Shown here piece after piece: positions 36,051 through 47,230 of a stretch of DNA of 64,000 nucleotides. Source of the DNA: Yamagishiella unicocca (lineage: Eukaryota > Chlorophyta > Chlorophyceae > Chlamydomonadales > Volvocaceae); contig BDSL01000013.1 of the NCBI GenBank assembly GCA_003116995.1, positions 372,001-436,000 on the forward strand, written 5' to 3'. The notes below the pieces were generated by a model that ran no database searches, was not told the DNA's origin, and saw only the letters and a program-made list of their open reading frames with translations. The position numbers were made by a program, and so were the translations under genes. Position 1 is the first letter of the stretch. Each line of letters starts with the position of its first letter.

Positions 36051-39000
36051 TCACCCATCGTCGTCCTCCAGGTGCCCCGCCGGTAGGCGCATGAAGGCCG
36101 AACGCATCTCCAGGGGGTCCAGCGGCCGCGTCTTGGACGGCTGCGGCGTTGGCATCATGCAGGGGGGTGAGCATCGTCACAGTCGCCATGCACGGCCGCC
36201 ACAGCCGGATCCGCTTGACAGATCCCCGACCCGCGGATGTCCGTGCAGATCCCCGACCCGGATCCCCGACCCGCGGATGTCCGTGCAGATCCCCGACCCG
36301 GATCCCCGACCCGCGGATGTCCGTGCAGATCCCCGACCCGGATCCCCGACCCGCGGATGTCCGTGCAGATCCCCGACCCGGATCCCCCACCCGCGGATGT
36401 CCGTGCAGATCCCCGACCCGGATCCCCGACCCGCTTGACAGAGATGCATACATGGCCCTCCCCACCTGTCGCACGCAACCAAACCCCGACCGCACTGTCG
36501 CTGCCGCCACGGCTTTTTCATTGTGCCCCTCTTGCGCCCCACTCTCCCCGCAGTGACGTTACACCCCACACCGTCCCGACCCGCCGGCTGCTGCTCCCAA
36601 AACCCTAACATGACACTGGCTTTCCAGCCCGTCGGTCGCCGAATCGGTCCTCGAGACACCCGTCCGCGTGCGATCTAAAACGTGCAACCCTAAGCTCAGG
36701 CTGTTATGGCAGCTGCACGGCGCGTGCGCTTCGCTGCTGCTGCTGAGTGTCGTCATTCGGGAGGCGACCCACGCCAGCAGCGGCAAGATGCCCCTCGCGC
36801 AGGCACCGGCACCGGCACTGCAAGACGAGCCGTGGGGGCCGCCGCGCGCTGCCCTCCGCCAAGATGGGCGGGTGGGCCGGGCGGATCACACAGTGGTCTG
36901 CTGCCGGTGCCGGGCAGCCCAGCCCCCCCGACACCTCCCTCCCCCTCCACTCCACTCCACCCCACTACCACGTCCTGCCGCAGCAGCTGCGGCGGCCGCG
37001 GCAGCGGCGGCGGGCAATCTCTGGCCTCCCCAGACAGTGCCACGCGCAGCAGCGGCTGCACTCCTCGTACCTTGCTGGCGGAAGACGAGGAGCTGCCCTC
37101 GGCGGTGTCGGACGGCTCCGCCCGGGGGGTTTGATAAGCGGATCCGCGATCCCGGGGGTCCCCGGGTGACGCCTCCTCCGCGGGGGCCGTCACACAGGCG
37201 GCGGCGCCGCTGTCAGCCGCGTCTATGCTACCGTGCTGCATGGAACTGGCCTGGAACGGGCGAGCGTCCAGGAGGGACTGTTGTACCTGCGCGAGGGGCG
37301 AGTAGGTGGTTGGTTGGGTGGTTGGGTGGGTAGGTGGTTGGTTGGGTGGGTAGGTGGTTGGGTGGGTGGGTAGGCCTTATCGTATCATCCGGTGGGTGGG
37401 TGCATGATAGCCGCCGCGCATGTAGGCAGGTAGGCAGGAGGGGCATGAGGAGTACTCGCTGCCGGGCTCTTATTGGCCCCTAGGACGATGGTGTATGGGG
37501 TGCGGATACGGCGAGGACCTCCCTCCCGGCCCTCGTACCGCCCTCCTGCCACTACGGAGACCATTCAGGACACTTGCTAAATAAAACCCCTGCTCCACTG
37601 CGGTAGCAATCTCCTCTGTTTCCCCTGTGTGGTGTGTACGGGTCCCCTAGCTTCCCCGCCGCCGCCTCTGCCCACCACGTTGAGTGTTCCCTGCCAGCGG
37701 ATGAGCCACGTCAGCCTCTCCGCGACTTTGTGGAAGAAGGGCCTGCGGGCGGGGTGGCGGGGGACAGCAGGGGGGACAGCAGAGGGTGTTGACAGTGGGT
37801 TTCTCCTCTCTTGTACGGCAGTACGAAGACAACAACAGTGAACCACGCCTGGGCACACACAACACAGGGTATACACGGCCGGGGAGACACCGCTGCCGAC
37901 AGCTCCTCCCCCCCGCCCGGGCGACCGCCCGCCGCCGCACCTGTCCTCCACCTTCTCCGCCCAACAGTCCCACATGAGGGCCTTGTACGCCTGCAGGAGC
38001 GGGGGCAGCCGGGAGGAGGGGCGGAGGGGGGCCGGGGCTTCGAGGAAGGCCCGTGGATGCGAGGAATAACCGTTTAGAACAGACGTTTTGAGATGCATGC
38101 TGGAGAACTGGGTTGAGGATACGAAAGACGAATGTCGTAGGTCGACCTTTGGCGGCTAAGCTAAAGCGGCTACGGCGAGACGACAGGAAGTGAGGACCCC
38201 ACGCGACGCACGGAAACGTGGGGGGGAGGGAGGGCGGGGCGGGAGGGGGGGCGGGGCAGAGAGCCCACCGGTGAACCCACGAAGAAGGGAAAGGCAGTCC
38301 TGGCTGCCCGACATGGGCAGGGGCAGGGTGCGGGTACGCGACGAGGGCTGCCGCAACAAACACCCTCCCCCTCCCCCAGCCTCCGCGACCCAGGCGGCGG
38401 CGTCAAGTGCACAGTGCGTTGCTGTACGACACGCTGTACGGCACGGTGCAGCACAACAGAAGGCCGCAACAGCACCGCCCCGCCCCGGCCCCCTGGCCGC
38501 CTAGTCCACGGGCTTTCATCTCCCCCCCCGGCTGCCGCCCCAGATGAATATTCCCATCCACTCACTGCCAGGTGGATATTCGGCGGCACCGGCAGCATCC
38601 GGTCCTGCGGCACGTTCGGGCGCCAGCTGGGGTTGAGCGTGTGGCGCAGCTTGACTACCTCGTCCTCCGTCACGTCATCGTACGGCAGCATGAACGTCAG
38701 CATCTCGTACATGATGATGCCGAAGCTGTACACGTCTGCGGCGGTAGTCGCGCTGGGGTGATCCATGTCGTACACCTGGCGCAGGGCACACGCGCAGGGC
38801 GGGGGGTGGGGGGCGGGGCGAGAAAACCCGTTTAGTGCGCCGCGCGAAAACACGTTCAGGGCCCCGGCCCCCCTACGCCATCTGGGTTGCTTGCGTTTCC
38901 TGCAATCCCAGACGTGTGCACCAGACGTTTCCTAACTGGTTTAACTCTTCACACCACTGACGCACGGGTTTCCTCTCATACCCCGCCATCGGGGTTGGTT

Positions 39001-41391
39001 GCTCCCCTCCTCCACCTCCTCCAAATCCACCTCTTCCACCACCACCATCACCATCACCGCATCGTGCGCACGCACGCACCTCGGGCGCCTGCCAGCGGGG
39101 GTCGGTGAGCCGCGCCGGCACCCCCTGGTTTGGGTCCTGGGCGGTCCCCAAGATCCGCGCGAATCCAAAGTCCCCGATCTTGAGGTGCTGGTCCTCAGTC
39201 ACGAACACGTTGGGAGAGCGCAGGTCGCCGTGGATGTAGTTGCGGCTGTGCAGGTAGGCCATGCCGGCGGCGATGCCCTAGGCGGGGGGGCCGAGAAGAC
39301 TCGGTTACACGACATAGGAAACGGAGGGGGTGGCGTAAAAACAGGTTACAGATAGGATAGCTGACACATTGCCTTCGGACAGAGGGAGGGTGCCGGGACA
39401 ATTCACAGGCTGGCGGTAACGGCGGGGACAGTGGACAGGTGAGCCAGGCGGGGGTGCCGGGGAGGCGCCTAGGGTGATGGACCCGCCCCTCATCCTGCGT
39501 CGGCTGATCGCCTCTCCGCCCCCTGGAGCCCCCACTGGAGCAAACAGCCCCGCGCGAGATTGCGCGCCGAGCCGCCCCGAGCTTACCCGATGGCGGGCCC
39601 CACGACCGGCGCGAGCCAGCGCACCAACCGCCTCCACAACCGCCCCCCCTCCGCAGTGGCCCCCTCCCCCCCTGCACCCCCCACCTGCAACATGACCAGC
39701 CTCCTGCCCCACGTGAGCTTCTCGCGGATGCGGGTGTTGCCCTGGCGGGCAGCCCGCAGCAAGGAGTACAGAGAGCCGCACCTGCGGGTGGTGAGGGGGC
39801 GGTAGGGGGGGTTTGGGGGGGTAATGGCAGTGTGGTGGTGGTGGTGGTGGCGGTGGTGGTGGCGTGTTGTTGGTGTAACGGGTACAGTGGGTTCCAGACC
39901 AAAAGGTAGAACCATCGGGCACATCGCCTGACACTGAGGAAGACGGAGGAGACAGAGACCGACGTGCACCGGAACAAAGGCCCACCAGAACACCAATCGA
40001 CAGGCCATAGGCAAACAGAGCAGCAGCCAGCACCCCAGGGGGAATTTGCACTAGAGACTCCCCTATCAGGAACCGACCACCAACCAACCTAACAGCCCAG
40101 CAACCGACGAACCAGCGAAGCGCCGCAACAAAACAAGCATCGGGACCGTCCGCCTCTCATCCCGACAAGCACGGACCCCGAGCAGGGCTCAACGCGCATA
40201 TAGAACCGGAAAGTAAGAAGCAAGGGAGACCCCAGCCCCCCAAAACAATCCGGACCGATCACGAATCCACCAGTACCGCGGCCGGTCCTCCGCACACAAG
40301 GTGGTGGTGGTGGTGGCGGTGTTGGTGTTGGTGGTTGTGGTGGTGGTGGCGATGCCAGTGTGGTGGTGATGGCAGTATGGTGGTGCCCCCACATTCGCGG
40401 ATTACCTCTTAACCCCCCCTACACCGCTCAACGTGCGATGTACTGAGCCATGTGAACTTGGATAAGCGTTTTTCTGCGACGAAACTCCGCCGGCTGGGAT
40501 GGCCCAGGCAGCGAGCCTACCACACACCACACCACTCCCCCGCCTCCCCCCCGGCACGCCCCCCCCCCCCGCGCCCTCCTTTGCGATCCGAGCCCCACGT
40601 TCACCCTTCCACACCCTCAGCCCCGTGCCGCCCCGACTCCCCCGGGGTGCGAGTGTGGCTGCGCCTCACTTGTAGTACTCGGTTATGATCCTCGGCGGCG
40701 AGGCGCACACGCCCACGAAGCGGATGATGTTGGGGTGCTGGCCCAGGTCGATGAGCGCCGACACCTCCTTCGCCACCCAGGCCAGGATCTCACTGGAGCG
40801 CGCGGCTTCGGGGCGGATCAGGTCCTGCAGGCGGGGAAGGGAGGGGGGGAGCCGGGGGCCGGGATGGGTTTCAGGGTCCCGGAGCAGTTGAGGGGCAGTC
40901 GTGGAGCGCAGGGAGCGGAGGAACAATTGGGCTGGGAGGGGGTTGCGCGCAGGGGCCTCCGAAGAGGGGTTTCTGCGCTCGTCCAATACACCACGCACGC
41001 GGGGAGTCGGTTCGTACATCCGTACAAAATCCCCTCGCCCCAGCACTCAACACACAAGGACACGTCCTTAGCCGCCCGCGCGCCTACGCTTTTACCCCCC
41101 CCCTCTCGATCCCCAAGGGTATGCTGGCATATGTGTTTGGAGTGGGGTGTGGGGACTCCATGGCCCCGCCCGCCAGCCAAAACCCCGTTCCCGCTCCCGT
41201 CTCCAGCCCGGCGCCTCCTGCACTCCACGTACCCTTGCAATGGACGCCAGCGTGCCGAACGATGCCGACGTGGGATGCATCTCCTTGATGGCCACGTCGA
41301 TGTGCTGCCAGCGCCCACGCCACACGGTGCCCTCGGCTCCCTCGCCGATCTGCTCAATCTGGCGCAGGTCCTGGGGCCTGATGAAGCAGTT
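36051..41391 (-). CDS. Raf/TKL-like protein kinase, 5' end missing
   Basis: Proposed exons (minus): 41391-41233, 40824-40670, 39781-39685, 39277-39080, 38775-38566, 37990-37941, 37742-37679, 37250-37071, 36140-36051. All junctions are GT-AG and keep frame; 400 residues. Seen in order: Gly loop GEGAEGTVWRG (residues 16-26), VAIKEM with Lys36, catalytic loop HGDLRSPN (153-160), DFGFAR (173-178), APE (201-203), the VYSFGIIMYEML helix and a C-terminal RPFF motif. This is a complete kinase domain of the tyrosine-kinase-like class, probably a Ser/Thr MAPKKK-like signalling enzyme. The usual HRD is HGD. The first exon begins in phase 0 after a CAG acceptor and has no start codon; no upstream exon is found before the repeat at 41735. 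The last two exons (Ser/Ala-rich tail) are inferred from splice and phase fit. Alternatively, reading through at 37679 gives a stop at 37577. Confidence 0.85.
36216..36437. repeat. 40-bp minisatellite
   Basis: About 5.5 copies of a 40-bp unit containing ATCCCCGACCCGCGGATGT (exact 40-bp steps at 36241, 36281, 36321, 36361). Forty is not a multiple of three, so the long overlapping ORFs here are not meaningful. It lies in the proposed last intron of the kinase gene. Confidence 0.95.
37303..37375. repeat. GT-rich minisatellite with G runs
   Basis: Imperfect repeats of GGTTGGTTGGGTGGGTAGGT. Closely spaced GGG and GG runs could form a G-quadruplex on the plus strand. It lies in a proposed kinase intron. 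Confidence 0.8.
39293..39385 (+). repeat. Dispersed repeat family A member (kinase intron)
   Basis: Contains GACTCGGTTACACGACATAGG and, about 60 bp on, GCATTGCCTTCGGACA-like sequence. Both blocks recur in the same order in introns of the starch synthase gene (57575-57656 and 50970-51025). Confidence 0.55.
40300..40385. repeat. GTG-rich simple repeat
   Basis: Imperfect (GGT)n/(GTG)n in a kinase intron. A similar shorter run lies at 39829-39873 in the next intron. Confidence 0.8.
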
Positions 41392-41734
41392 CTGCGGGCG
41401 AGGGGCGAGGAGGGCGGGGCGGCAGTGGGCGGCGGCGTAGGTACAGCTGGGCAGCGCGGTGGCGGCACACGCGCCCGGGAAAGCCGTGTAAGGCGCCAAC
41501 GAAACCTGGGCGCAGCCAATGCAGCCAGTTCCACTGCCTGTGCTGGCCCCCTGGCCAAGCCAAGTTGCGCGGCCCGTGTTACACGGGAGAACAAAACACA
41601 CAAGCCCGCCCCCGAGCCCCCGCGCCCAGCAGGTGGCGTGCGCCCATCGGCGGGACAAGTTCTCGTGGTCAGTCATGTTGGACAACCGGCGAGTGTTGCG
41701 ACCCGTGGGTCCGGGCACGTGCTGGTGAGGCGTA
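41392..41734. other. Upstream flank of the kinase, no exon recognised
   Basis: The minus strand is open through this segment in one frame, but the reading is Ala/Cys/Pro-rich with no recognisable kinase-associated sequence and no good start context. A CAG acceptor sits directly upstream of 41391, so it is probably intron. Confidence 0.5.
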
Positions 41735-42668
41735 TGTATACGTATGGGAGCAGCACACATAGACGAGTGAGAGGCGCCTGCGGGGCGTGCTAGCTGAACG
41801 TTGATTCAGATCGATGTAGACGTCAATGCTGTTTGGGTTCGTTAATGCTGGAAGCGAGTTAGGTTCGCGCCATTTTAAGGCATCTAGGCCAGCGCGTTAG
41901 GGTAGCTAGTAGCGCTTTAGGGTTTCACGCGCCATGTTTCTCACCCTGTTATCGTAATATACTTGGGAATGCCATGCTGAAACTTCCCTAGACATTTTAG
42001 TAGTGAGCGAAATAAAGGTATTTGGTCCTAATTAAGGCGCAGGGCTGAGGTAGGGGCCTTCATGTGACGTGTTAGGCAAACGAGTGGATGAACAAACGCT
42101 ATTTTCGAGGAGGGTCGGAAACCGCGTGCTTTTTGTTTTGGCTAATGATGATTGCGTGTGTACGACCGTTCCTGTTAGTTATAGCTCTTGGCCACCAGCG
42201 ACCGACGGACAGCTGGGGTTGGCGTGCAAGCAACAAATGAACGAACCGCGCGTAAACATGGATCATTACCAATGCTGCCTGACCTGGTAACTACGTAAAT
42301 ATCTGTCGTTACCGGTACGTGGCGTGTGGATTTTGTTTCAGACTACATAGTTTTACTTGATTACGGTAGCAGCTGCACGCGGAACCAACGTTACGACTTG
42401 ACTACAAAGTAGCAGTGTGTTTCGGCGGGACCAGCGAGGCAGCCTGTTTGGACTAGTGCATGGGTGTGATGATTCGCCCGCCTTATTCTTTAAGCGTATG
42501 CTGAACGTGCCCGTACATCAAACCTTATGATTACAAGGGTCTCTTGGCTCGATTGTGTCCTAACGAATGTAACGAAACAATGAACGTACAACAACACTCT
42601 CCCCTTCTGCGGACACGTCCCTTTTCACGTGTCGTACATGGCATTCCTAGCATCTGATGGACATGATA
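41735..42668 (+). repeat. Diverged partial copy of the 4.2-kb unit
   Basis: Starts in the last about 65 bp of the unit and runs through the unit start to about unit position 930, in the same orientation as the array. It has many substitutions and a deletion of about 77 bp near 42430 relative to the array. It shares several variants with the truncated ninth unit, indicating an older lineage of the same repeat. Confidence 0.9.
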
Positions 42669-43975
42669 AGCCCATAGATTGCACAGCCAAGAAAGGAGGG
42701 GTGCTGATGTCCTGCTCGCAAGGGGATTTTATGCACCAGAGGTTTCCTTCTTCATCTCCTTCAGCGTCCGGCGATGTGCCTGCTGGCTCTGCGCCTCACC
42801 AAAGAAACGTGATCGGGAAGTCCAAACGGCGCAATTTGAAATGCGTGACCTGAAGAAGTAAGCAACTGGTGGCTGCCAATAGGTGCTGTATGGTGGCCTG
42901 TGTCTGGTAAACACGCCTTGGACCCTTGGTATATCCGCTGCGATTGTTGGGAGGCTGGGAGGTTTTGGGGGAGCTGCAGGAGCCTCCAAGGCCCCGACCG
43001 GGCGCCTACCACACATGACTCGATGTGCAGTGCGCCTGGACGATTGCGGATGGGGACCCATCCAATCCTAACTGCACACGAGGAACGTTTAAACACTCCT
43101 GAACGAAACGACCCGCGAGGTCATCGGGCAAACAAGCTGCGCTCGTCGAGTTCACGTCGTCCACTCCCGCTGTTGTTGAAGTCATCATGCTGTCACCCAC
43201 GGCCGTCACCCACGGCAGGATTGGCGTGGGTGACAGCATGACGACGTCAATAACACCCACTGTAACGATTACAACAACAGCGGGAGTGGACGTGACGGGC
43301 GGCTTGACGAGCGCGGCTTGAACGCTGCGTCGCCGTGTGGGAAGATGAGGCAGGGCAAGATGGGAAGATGAGGCAGGGCAAGCGGTCAGAACTTGCTGAA
43401 CATTTGTTTGCCCGATGACCTCGCGGGTCGTTTCATTCAGGAGTGTTAAAACGTTCCTCGCGTTCAATTAGGTATGGATGGGTCCGCGTCCGCAATGGTC
43501 CATCGAGTCATGTGTGGTAGGCGCCCCTGGGGCAAGGTCGGCGCTTTGAAGCTCCTCCACCCTACAGCACATTTTGGCAGCCACCAGTTGCTTTTTTAGG
43601 TCACGCGTTTCAAATTGTGCCGTGTGGACTTCCCTATTACTTTTCTTTGGTGACGCGCAGAGCCAGCAGCAGGCACACCGCCGGACACTGAAGGAGAGGA
43701 AAGAGAGAAACCCACCCGCACCGCACCAAGGCATGTACTAGTACCTATTACGACCGACAAGGGAAAGGGGTGAAGTTCAGAGGAAATCTGTGGTGCATAA
43801 AATCCCCTTCCGAGCAGGACACCAGCAACCCTCCTGTGCAATCCATGGGGTTATCATGTCCATCGGATGCTAGGAATGTCATTTACAATACGTGCAACGG
43901 GATGGGACCACAAAAGAAAAGGTGTTGTTGTATGTTAATTGTTTCGTTACATTCGTTAGGACCCAATCGAGTGTC
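42540..43975. repeat. Large imperfect palindrome (foldback) made of unit-derived sequence
   Basis: The left arm (about 42540-43195) and right arm (about 43215-43975) are inverted copies of each other, centred near 43205. There CATGCTGTCACCCACGGC faces its complement GTGGGTGACAGCATG. Each arm contains, in mirror order, unit positions around 810-930, a segment of about 300 bp absent from the array units, unit positions about 950-1070, and a piece of the unit ORF start region (about 2710-2815). The arms differ by many substitutions and small indels, so this is not a simple read-through chimera. Confidence 0.85.
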
Positions 43976-44216
43976 GTAGTGTTAGGCAACGTTGACTGTA
44001 GCTAAAGTATGGCGCTACGAAAGCGACTGTAGTGAGCGGAAAAAGGCGGCTGGAACGAGACGCTAGTGCAGGATAGTGCAGGACGGTCGTAACAAGAAGT
44101 GGGTTCAATGGAAGCGGAGGCGAGGACCGAAGCCAGAGAGCATCCCAGGAACTATGGACAGCCCGTGAATGCGAACGAAAAGAGCAGTGTGCCCGGCACA
44201 AGGAACGTTCGGGGGG

Positions 44217-44410
44217 GCCCAGATCCCACCGAAACACACTGCTACTTTGTAGTCGAGCCTAACGTCGGTCGTGCGTGCACCTGCTACCATAGTCGAGAAG
44301 TAACCAAGTAGACCTGTGTAGTCTAGGAGGGGTGCTGGTGTCCCGTTCTTAAGGGGATTTTATGCACCACAGGTTCCCCTGAACTTCCCCCTTTCCCTTC
44401 ATCGGTCGTA
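44217..44410. repeat. Further rearranged unit fragments
   Basis: 44217-44290 is an inverted match to unit positions about 545-620, including GAAACACACTGCTACTTTGTAG. 44330-44410 is a second copy of part of the palindrome insert, containing GGGGATTTTATGCACCAC, in the orientation of the left arm. Confidence 0.75.
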
Positions 44411-46601
44411 ATAGTTACTACTGCGTTCCGTCATGTTTCCCACATTTCCCATATCGCGATGTTTGCCTCAGTGCCACGTTCCTTGGTACCGCCAGTAATG
44501 TTTTGGCCCTCGCCGCCCCTGCACATCATATACTTGCTGCGCGCATGTCCTACGCCAGCATGCGGCACTATTAAGCTCCACGCGCCCGACTGTAACACGG
44601 GGCCATGTCTCGTGAAGGTGTTGTCCCCCCTTGGCAAGTTGACATGCGCAAATTTTTGGTGACTTGCCGCTTCGCGCTCCGACCATCACGGCCTTGCTGG
44701 GCTGTTGCTGTCTGGGTTCCAGCAGACGTGCAGAATTCTTACAAAGCGGTCCTTGGCAATGGACTGAAGGATCGGCGACCCACCGGCAGCACAACAGCAG
44801 CAAGCAGCGGCATCAGGAGCGCACCAACCCTAAGTGCTCGCCCGTCGGTCGCCAACCTGCCCGCAAACGCAAAGGATGAGCGTCATCAACATGCACACAG
44901 CAGCAGAGCAAACTCCTGTCAATAGCACACCGCACCACACCACACCAGCTGGCACTACAACAAACACGCGGGCGGGCGCGACCCCTCCCTCGTCGTCCAT
45001 CCTCTCATCCAACTATCCTGCAATCGGCGACCTCCGCGCCACGCAAGACCCAAACCAGCCACCGCCGCCAGTCCGGACACCATGCCGGTCACCGCAACAA
45101 AGGGTGCCGCCGAGTCAATTCACCAACGCTGCCTCCCGCCTGCTGAAACGTGCACCTAATGAACGCCGCCAGCTCAACTCATTTCGAAAACCGGTGCATC
45201 AAGGGCCAAAACTCCCACTTTTTTCTCTGAGTTTGTGTGTGCCCTCAAAACTGCGAGGCAAACTCTTCTCCAGGCCGGTTCAACCGACCCCAGTCCAGCC
45301 CATGCCACCATATGCGCTCTTGGTTGGGCAAGAGAAACTACCACTATGGTACCTGCCAATCGCTGCTTTACGTCCTAACGGACGCATTGCCCGCCTAGAT
45401 TCCCCACCCGCCCTGTGTCGCCGCATCCCACCCCACACACGCCCACGTGCCCTGCACGCTGCCCCACGCGCCCCCGCACACAGGGGGCTGCGGCCACACC
45501 AGCAGCAGCAGGGACGCGGACACAGTGTCAGGGAGCAAAGTTCGGGGAGGCGGCGGCACCCCGAGGCATCCCCTCCCCCCCAGAGCACGCGTCGTGTCAC
45601 CAGCGGCTGGTCGGGTACCGCCCCCGCCCCGCCACCCCCCGCCCCCGGCCACCCTAAAGTGAAGCCAAGAGCCGCACACAAAAGTTTGCTTTTAAAAACG
45701 GGGGCCACTAGAACAGCAGTGAGGCCTGCATGGCGCCCACTGCGGCCAGGCGGGTTTGCAGCAAAAACGTGCAAAAACAAAAAACTGCCCGGACCCACTG
45801 ATGCCACGCGATGCCACGCAAAGAAGCCCATTCATTTTGACTGGGGGGCATGGTGGAACAGCTGGGAAGGGGGGCAACTACAGCCCAGGGCGGTCGCAGC
45901 TTGCGGGCGCGCCGCGGGCGTGACAAAATCCACAAACGTGACCCGACACAGGGCGGCTGCTGGTGTGGTCAGTGGTCAAAACGCCCCTTGCTGCACGAGA
46001 GCGACCACCGCGGCCGAACGCTGAAGACAAAAGTTATACCGTACATGTACATCCGGCTGCCCGGGTCTAGGGGTCCAGCCTCGAGGTAAGTTGGATGGCA
46101 CGGCGACACTCCCAGCCGCCGCCGCCGCCGCCGCCGCGGCAGATGCAGCGACATAGCCGACAGCCCCGCCGCGACAGCGACCCGCTCCCTCCCCTCCGTA
46201 GCCCCGCCGGCAAGGGGATGCGTGGCGGTGGAGCGAGGAGGGGTGCGTCCGCACACACCTCCACCAGCGCGGCCCCCCGCCGTGAGTGCCGCCGCCTCCA
46301 CCCCCGCAACGCAGCAGTGCGACTCAGCTCAGACCGGGCTGCCCCCTGCCCGGATGCATGGGCTGGGGCGGCCGCCTACTAGGACACGAGATCAAGACCA
46401 CGCCTAAGAAGATATCACCGGAAAAACTTCACAACTGACATTCGCCACCGCGGGACCCGCCAGCTGGCGGCTGGTTCCGGAGCTAGCTAGCTAGCACGCA
46501 AGCCAGAGAAAAAGCTACCGCTCACGGCGCCGTGCCCTGCTGCTGGCGGTGCTGGCGTCGTCAACGCCTTGCCTTGCTTTGCCTTGCCTGCTTTGGCTTA
46601 T
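44411..46601. other. Region without a supported gene, downstream of starch synthase
   Basis: It presumably includes the 3' UTR of the starch synthase gene, but no clear TGTAA signal was found on the minus strand. A plus-strand ORF at 44876-46024 is long but low in complexity, Pro/Arg/Thr-rich, has no domain, and is matched by open frames on the other strand, so it is not annotated. 46110-46138 is a CCG/GCC simple repeat. Confidence 0.5.
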
Positions 46602-47163
46602 TTACGACTTCAGTGCTGAGAAGTAGAGCTCGATGTAGTCGATGGCGGGGCGGTTCCAGCTCCAGTCCTGCTCCATGATTCGCTTCTGCAGGCTGTGGAA
46701 CCAGGCGCGGTCGTTGTACCAGGCGTCGATGGCTCGGTTCATGGCGTAGTCCAGAGCGCCACCGTCAGTGCCCTGGAGGGGTGACAGGGGGGGGGAGATG
46801 GGGCGGTTAAGAGAGGAAAACACGTGGGCGGGGGCGTGTAGGGGAGGGGAGAGAAAACAAGAGAAACGTCGAGGAGGAGAGGGGTACAGGCACGTGGTTA
46901 GCGTGGAGGAAAGGAACCAGGGAAAAGGGGCCAGGCGAGGCGGGCCAAGGGACGCCAGCAGTAGGAGGACAACAGGGCTGGTGTCCGGGGGATGATACCC
47001 GCCAGCAGCACCGCTGCCGACACGGCAGTCGCGTCAGATTGCCGTGTAACAAAGTTGGGATAGTGTCCCCAAAGAGGGTAACAGCCACAGACGCCGGCTG
47101 CAGCCGCTGGCCCCCTCGCGGCCCCCTCGCCGGCGCGTCACAACCCCCCATATCCCGGCCACC

Positions 47164-47230
<67 letters not shown>

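Noticed and set aside
37577..37678. Gly/Arg-rich end of the kinase before the stop at 37577, as the only C-terminus
   Set aside because: Not excluded, but it reads like intron sequence. The spliced alternative fits phase, acceptor strength and composition better, so it is given as the alternative only.
42540..43975. Palindrome as a long-read foldback artefact
   Set aside because: The two arms differ by many substitutions and small indels, whereas an artefactual foldback would give arms that are identical apart from read errors.
44876..46024. Long plus-strand ORF (about 380 codons from ATG) downstream of starch synthase
   Set aside because: The predicted protein is low-complexity Pro/Arg/Thr with no domain, and several frames on both strands are open over the same GC-rich DNA. 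No splice or polyadenylation context was convincing.
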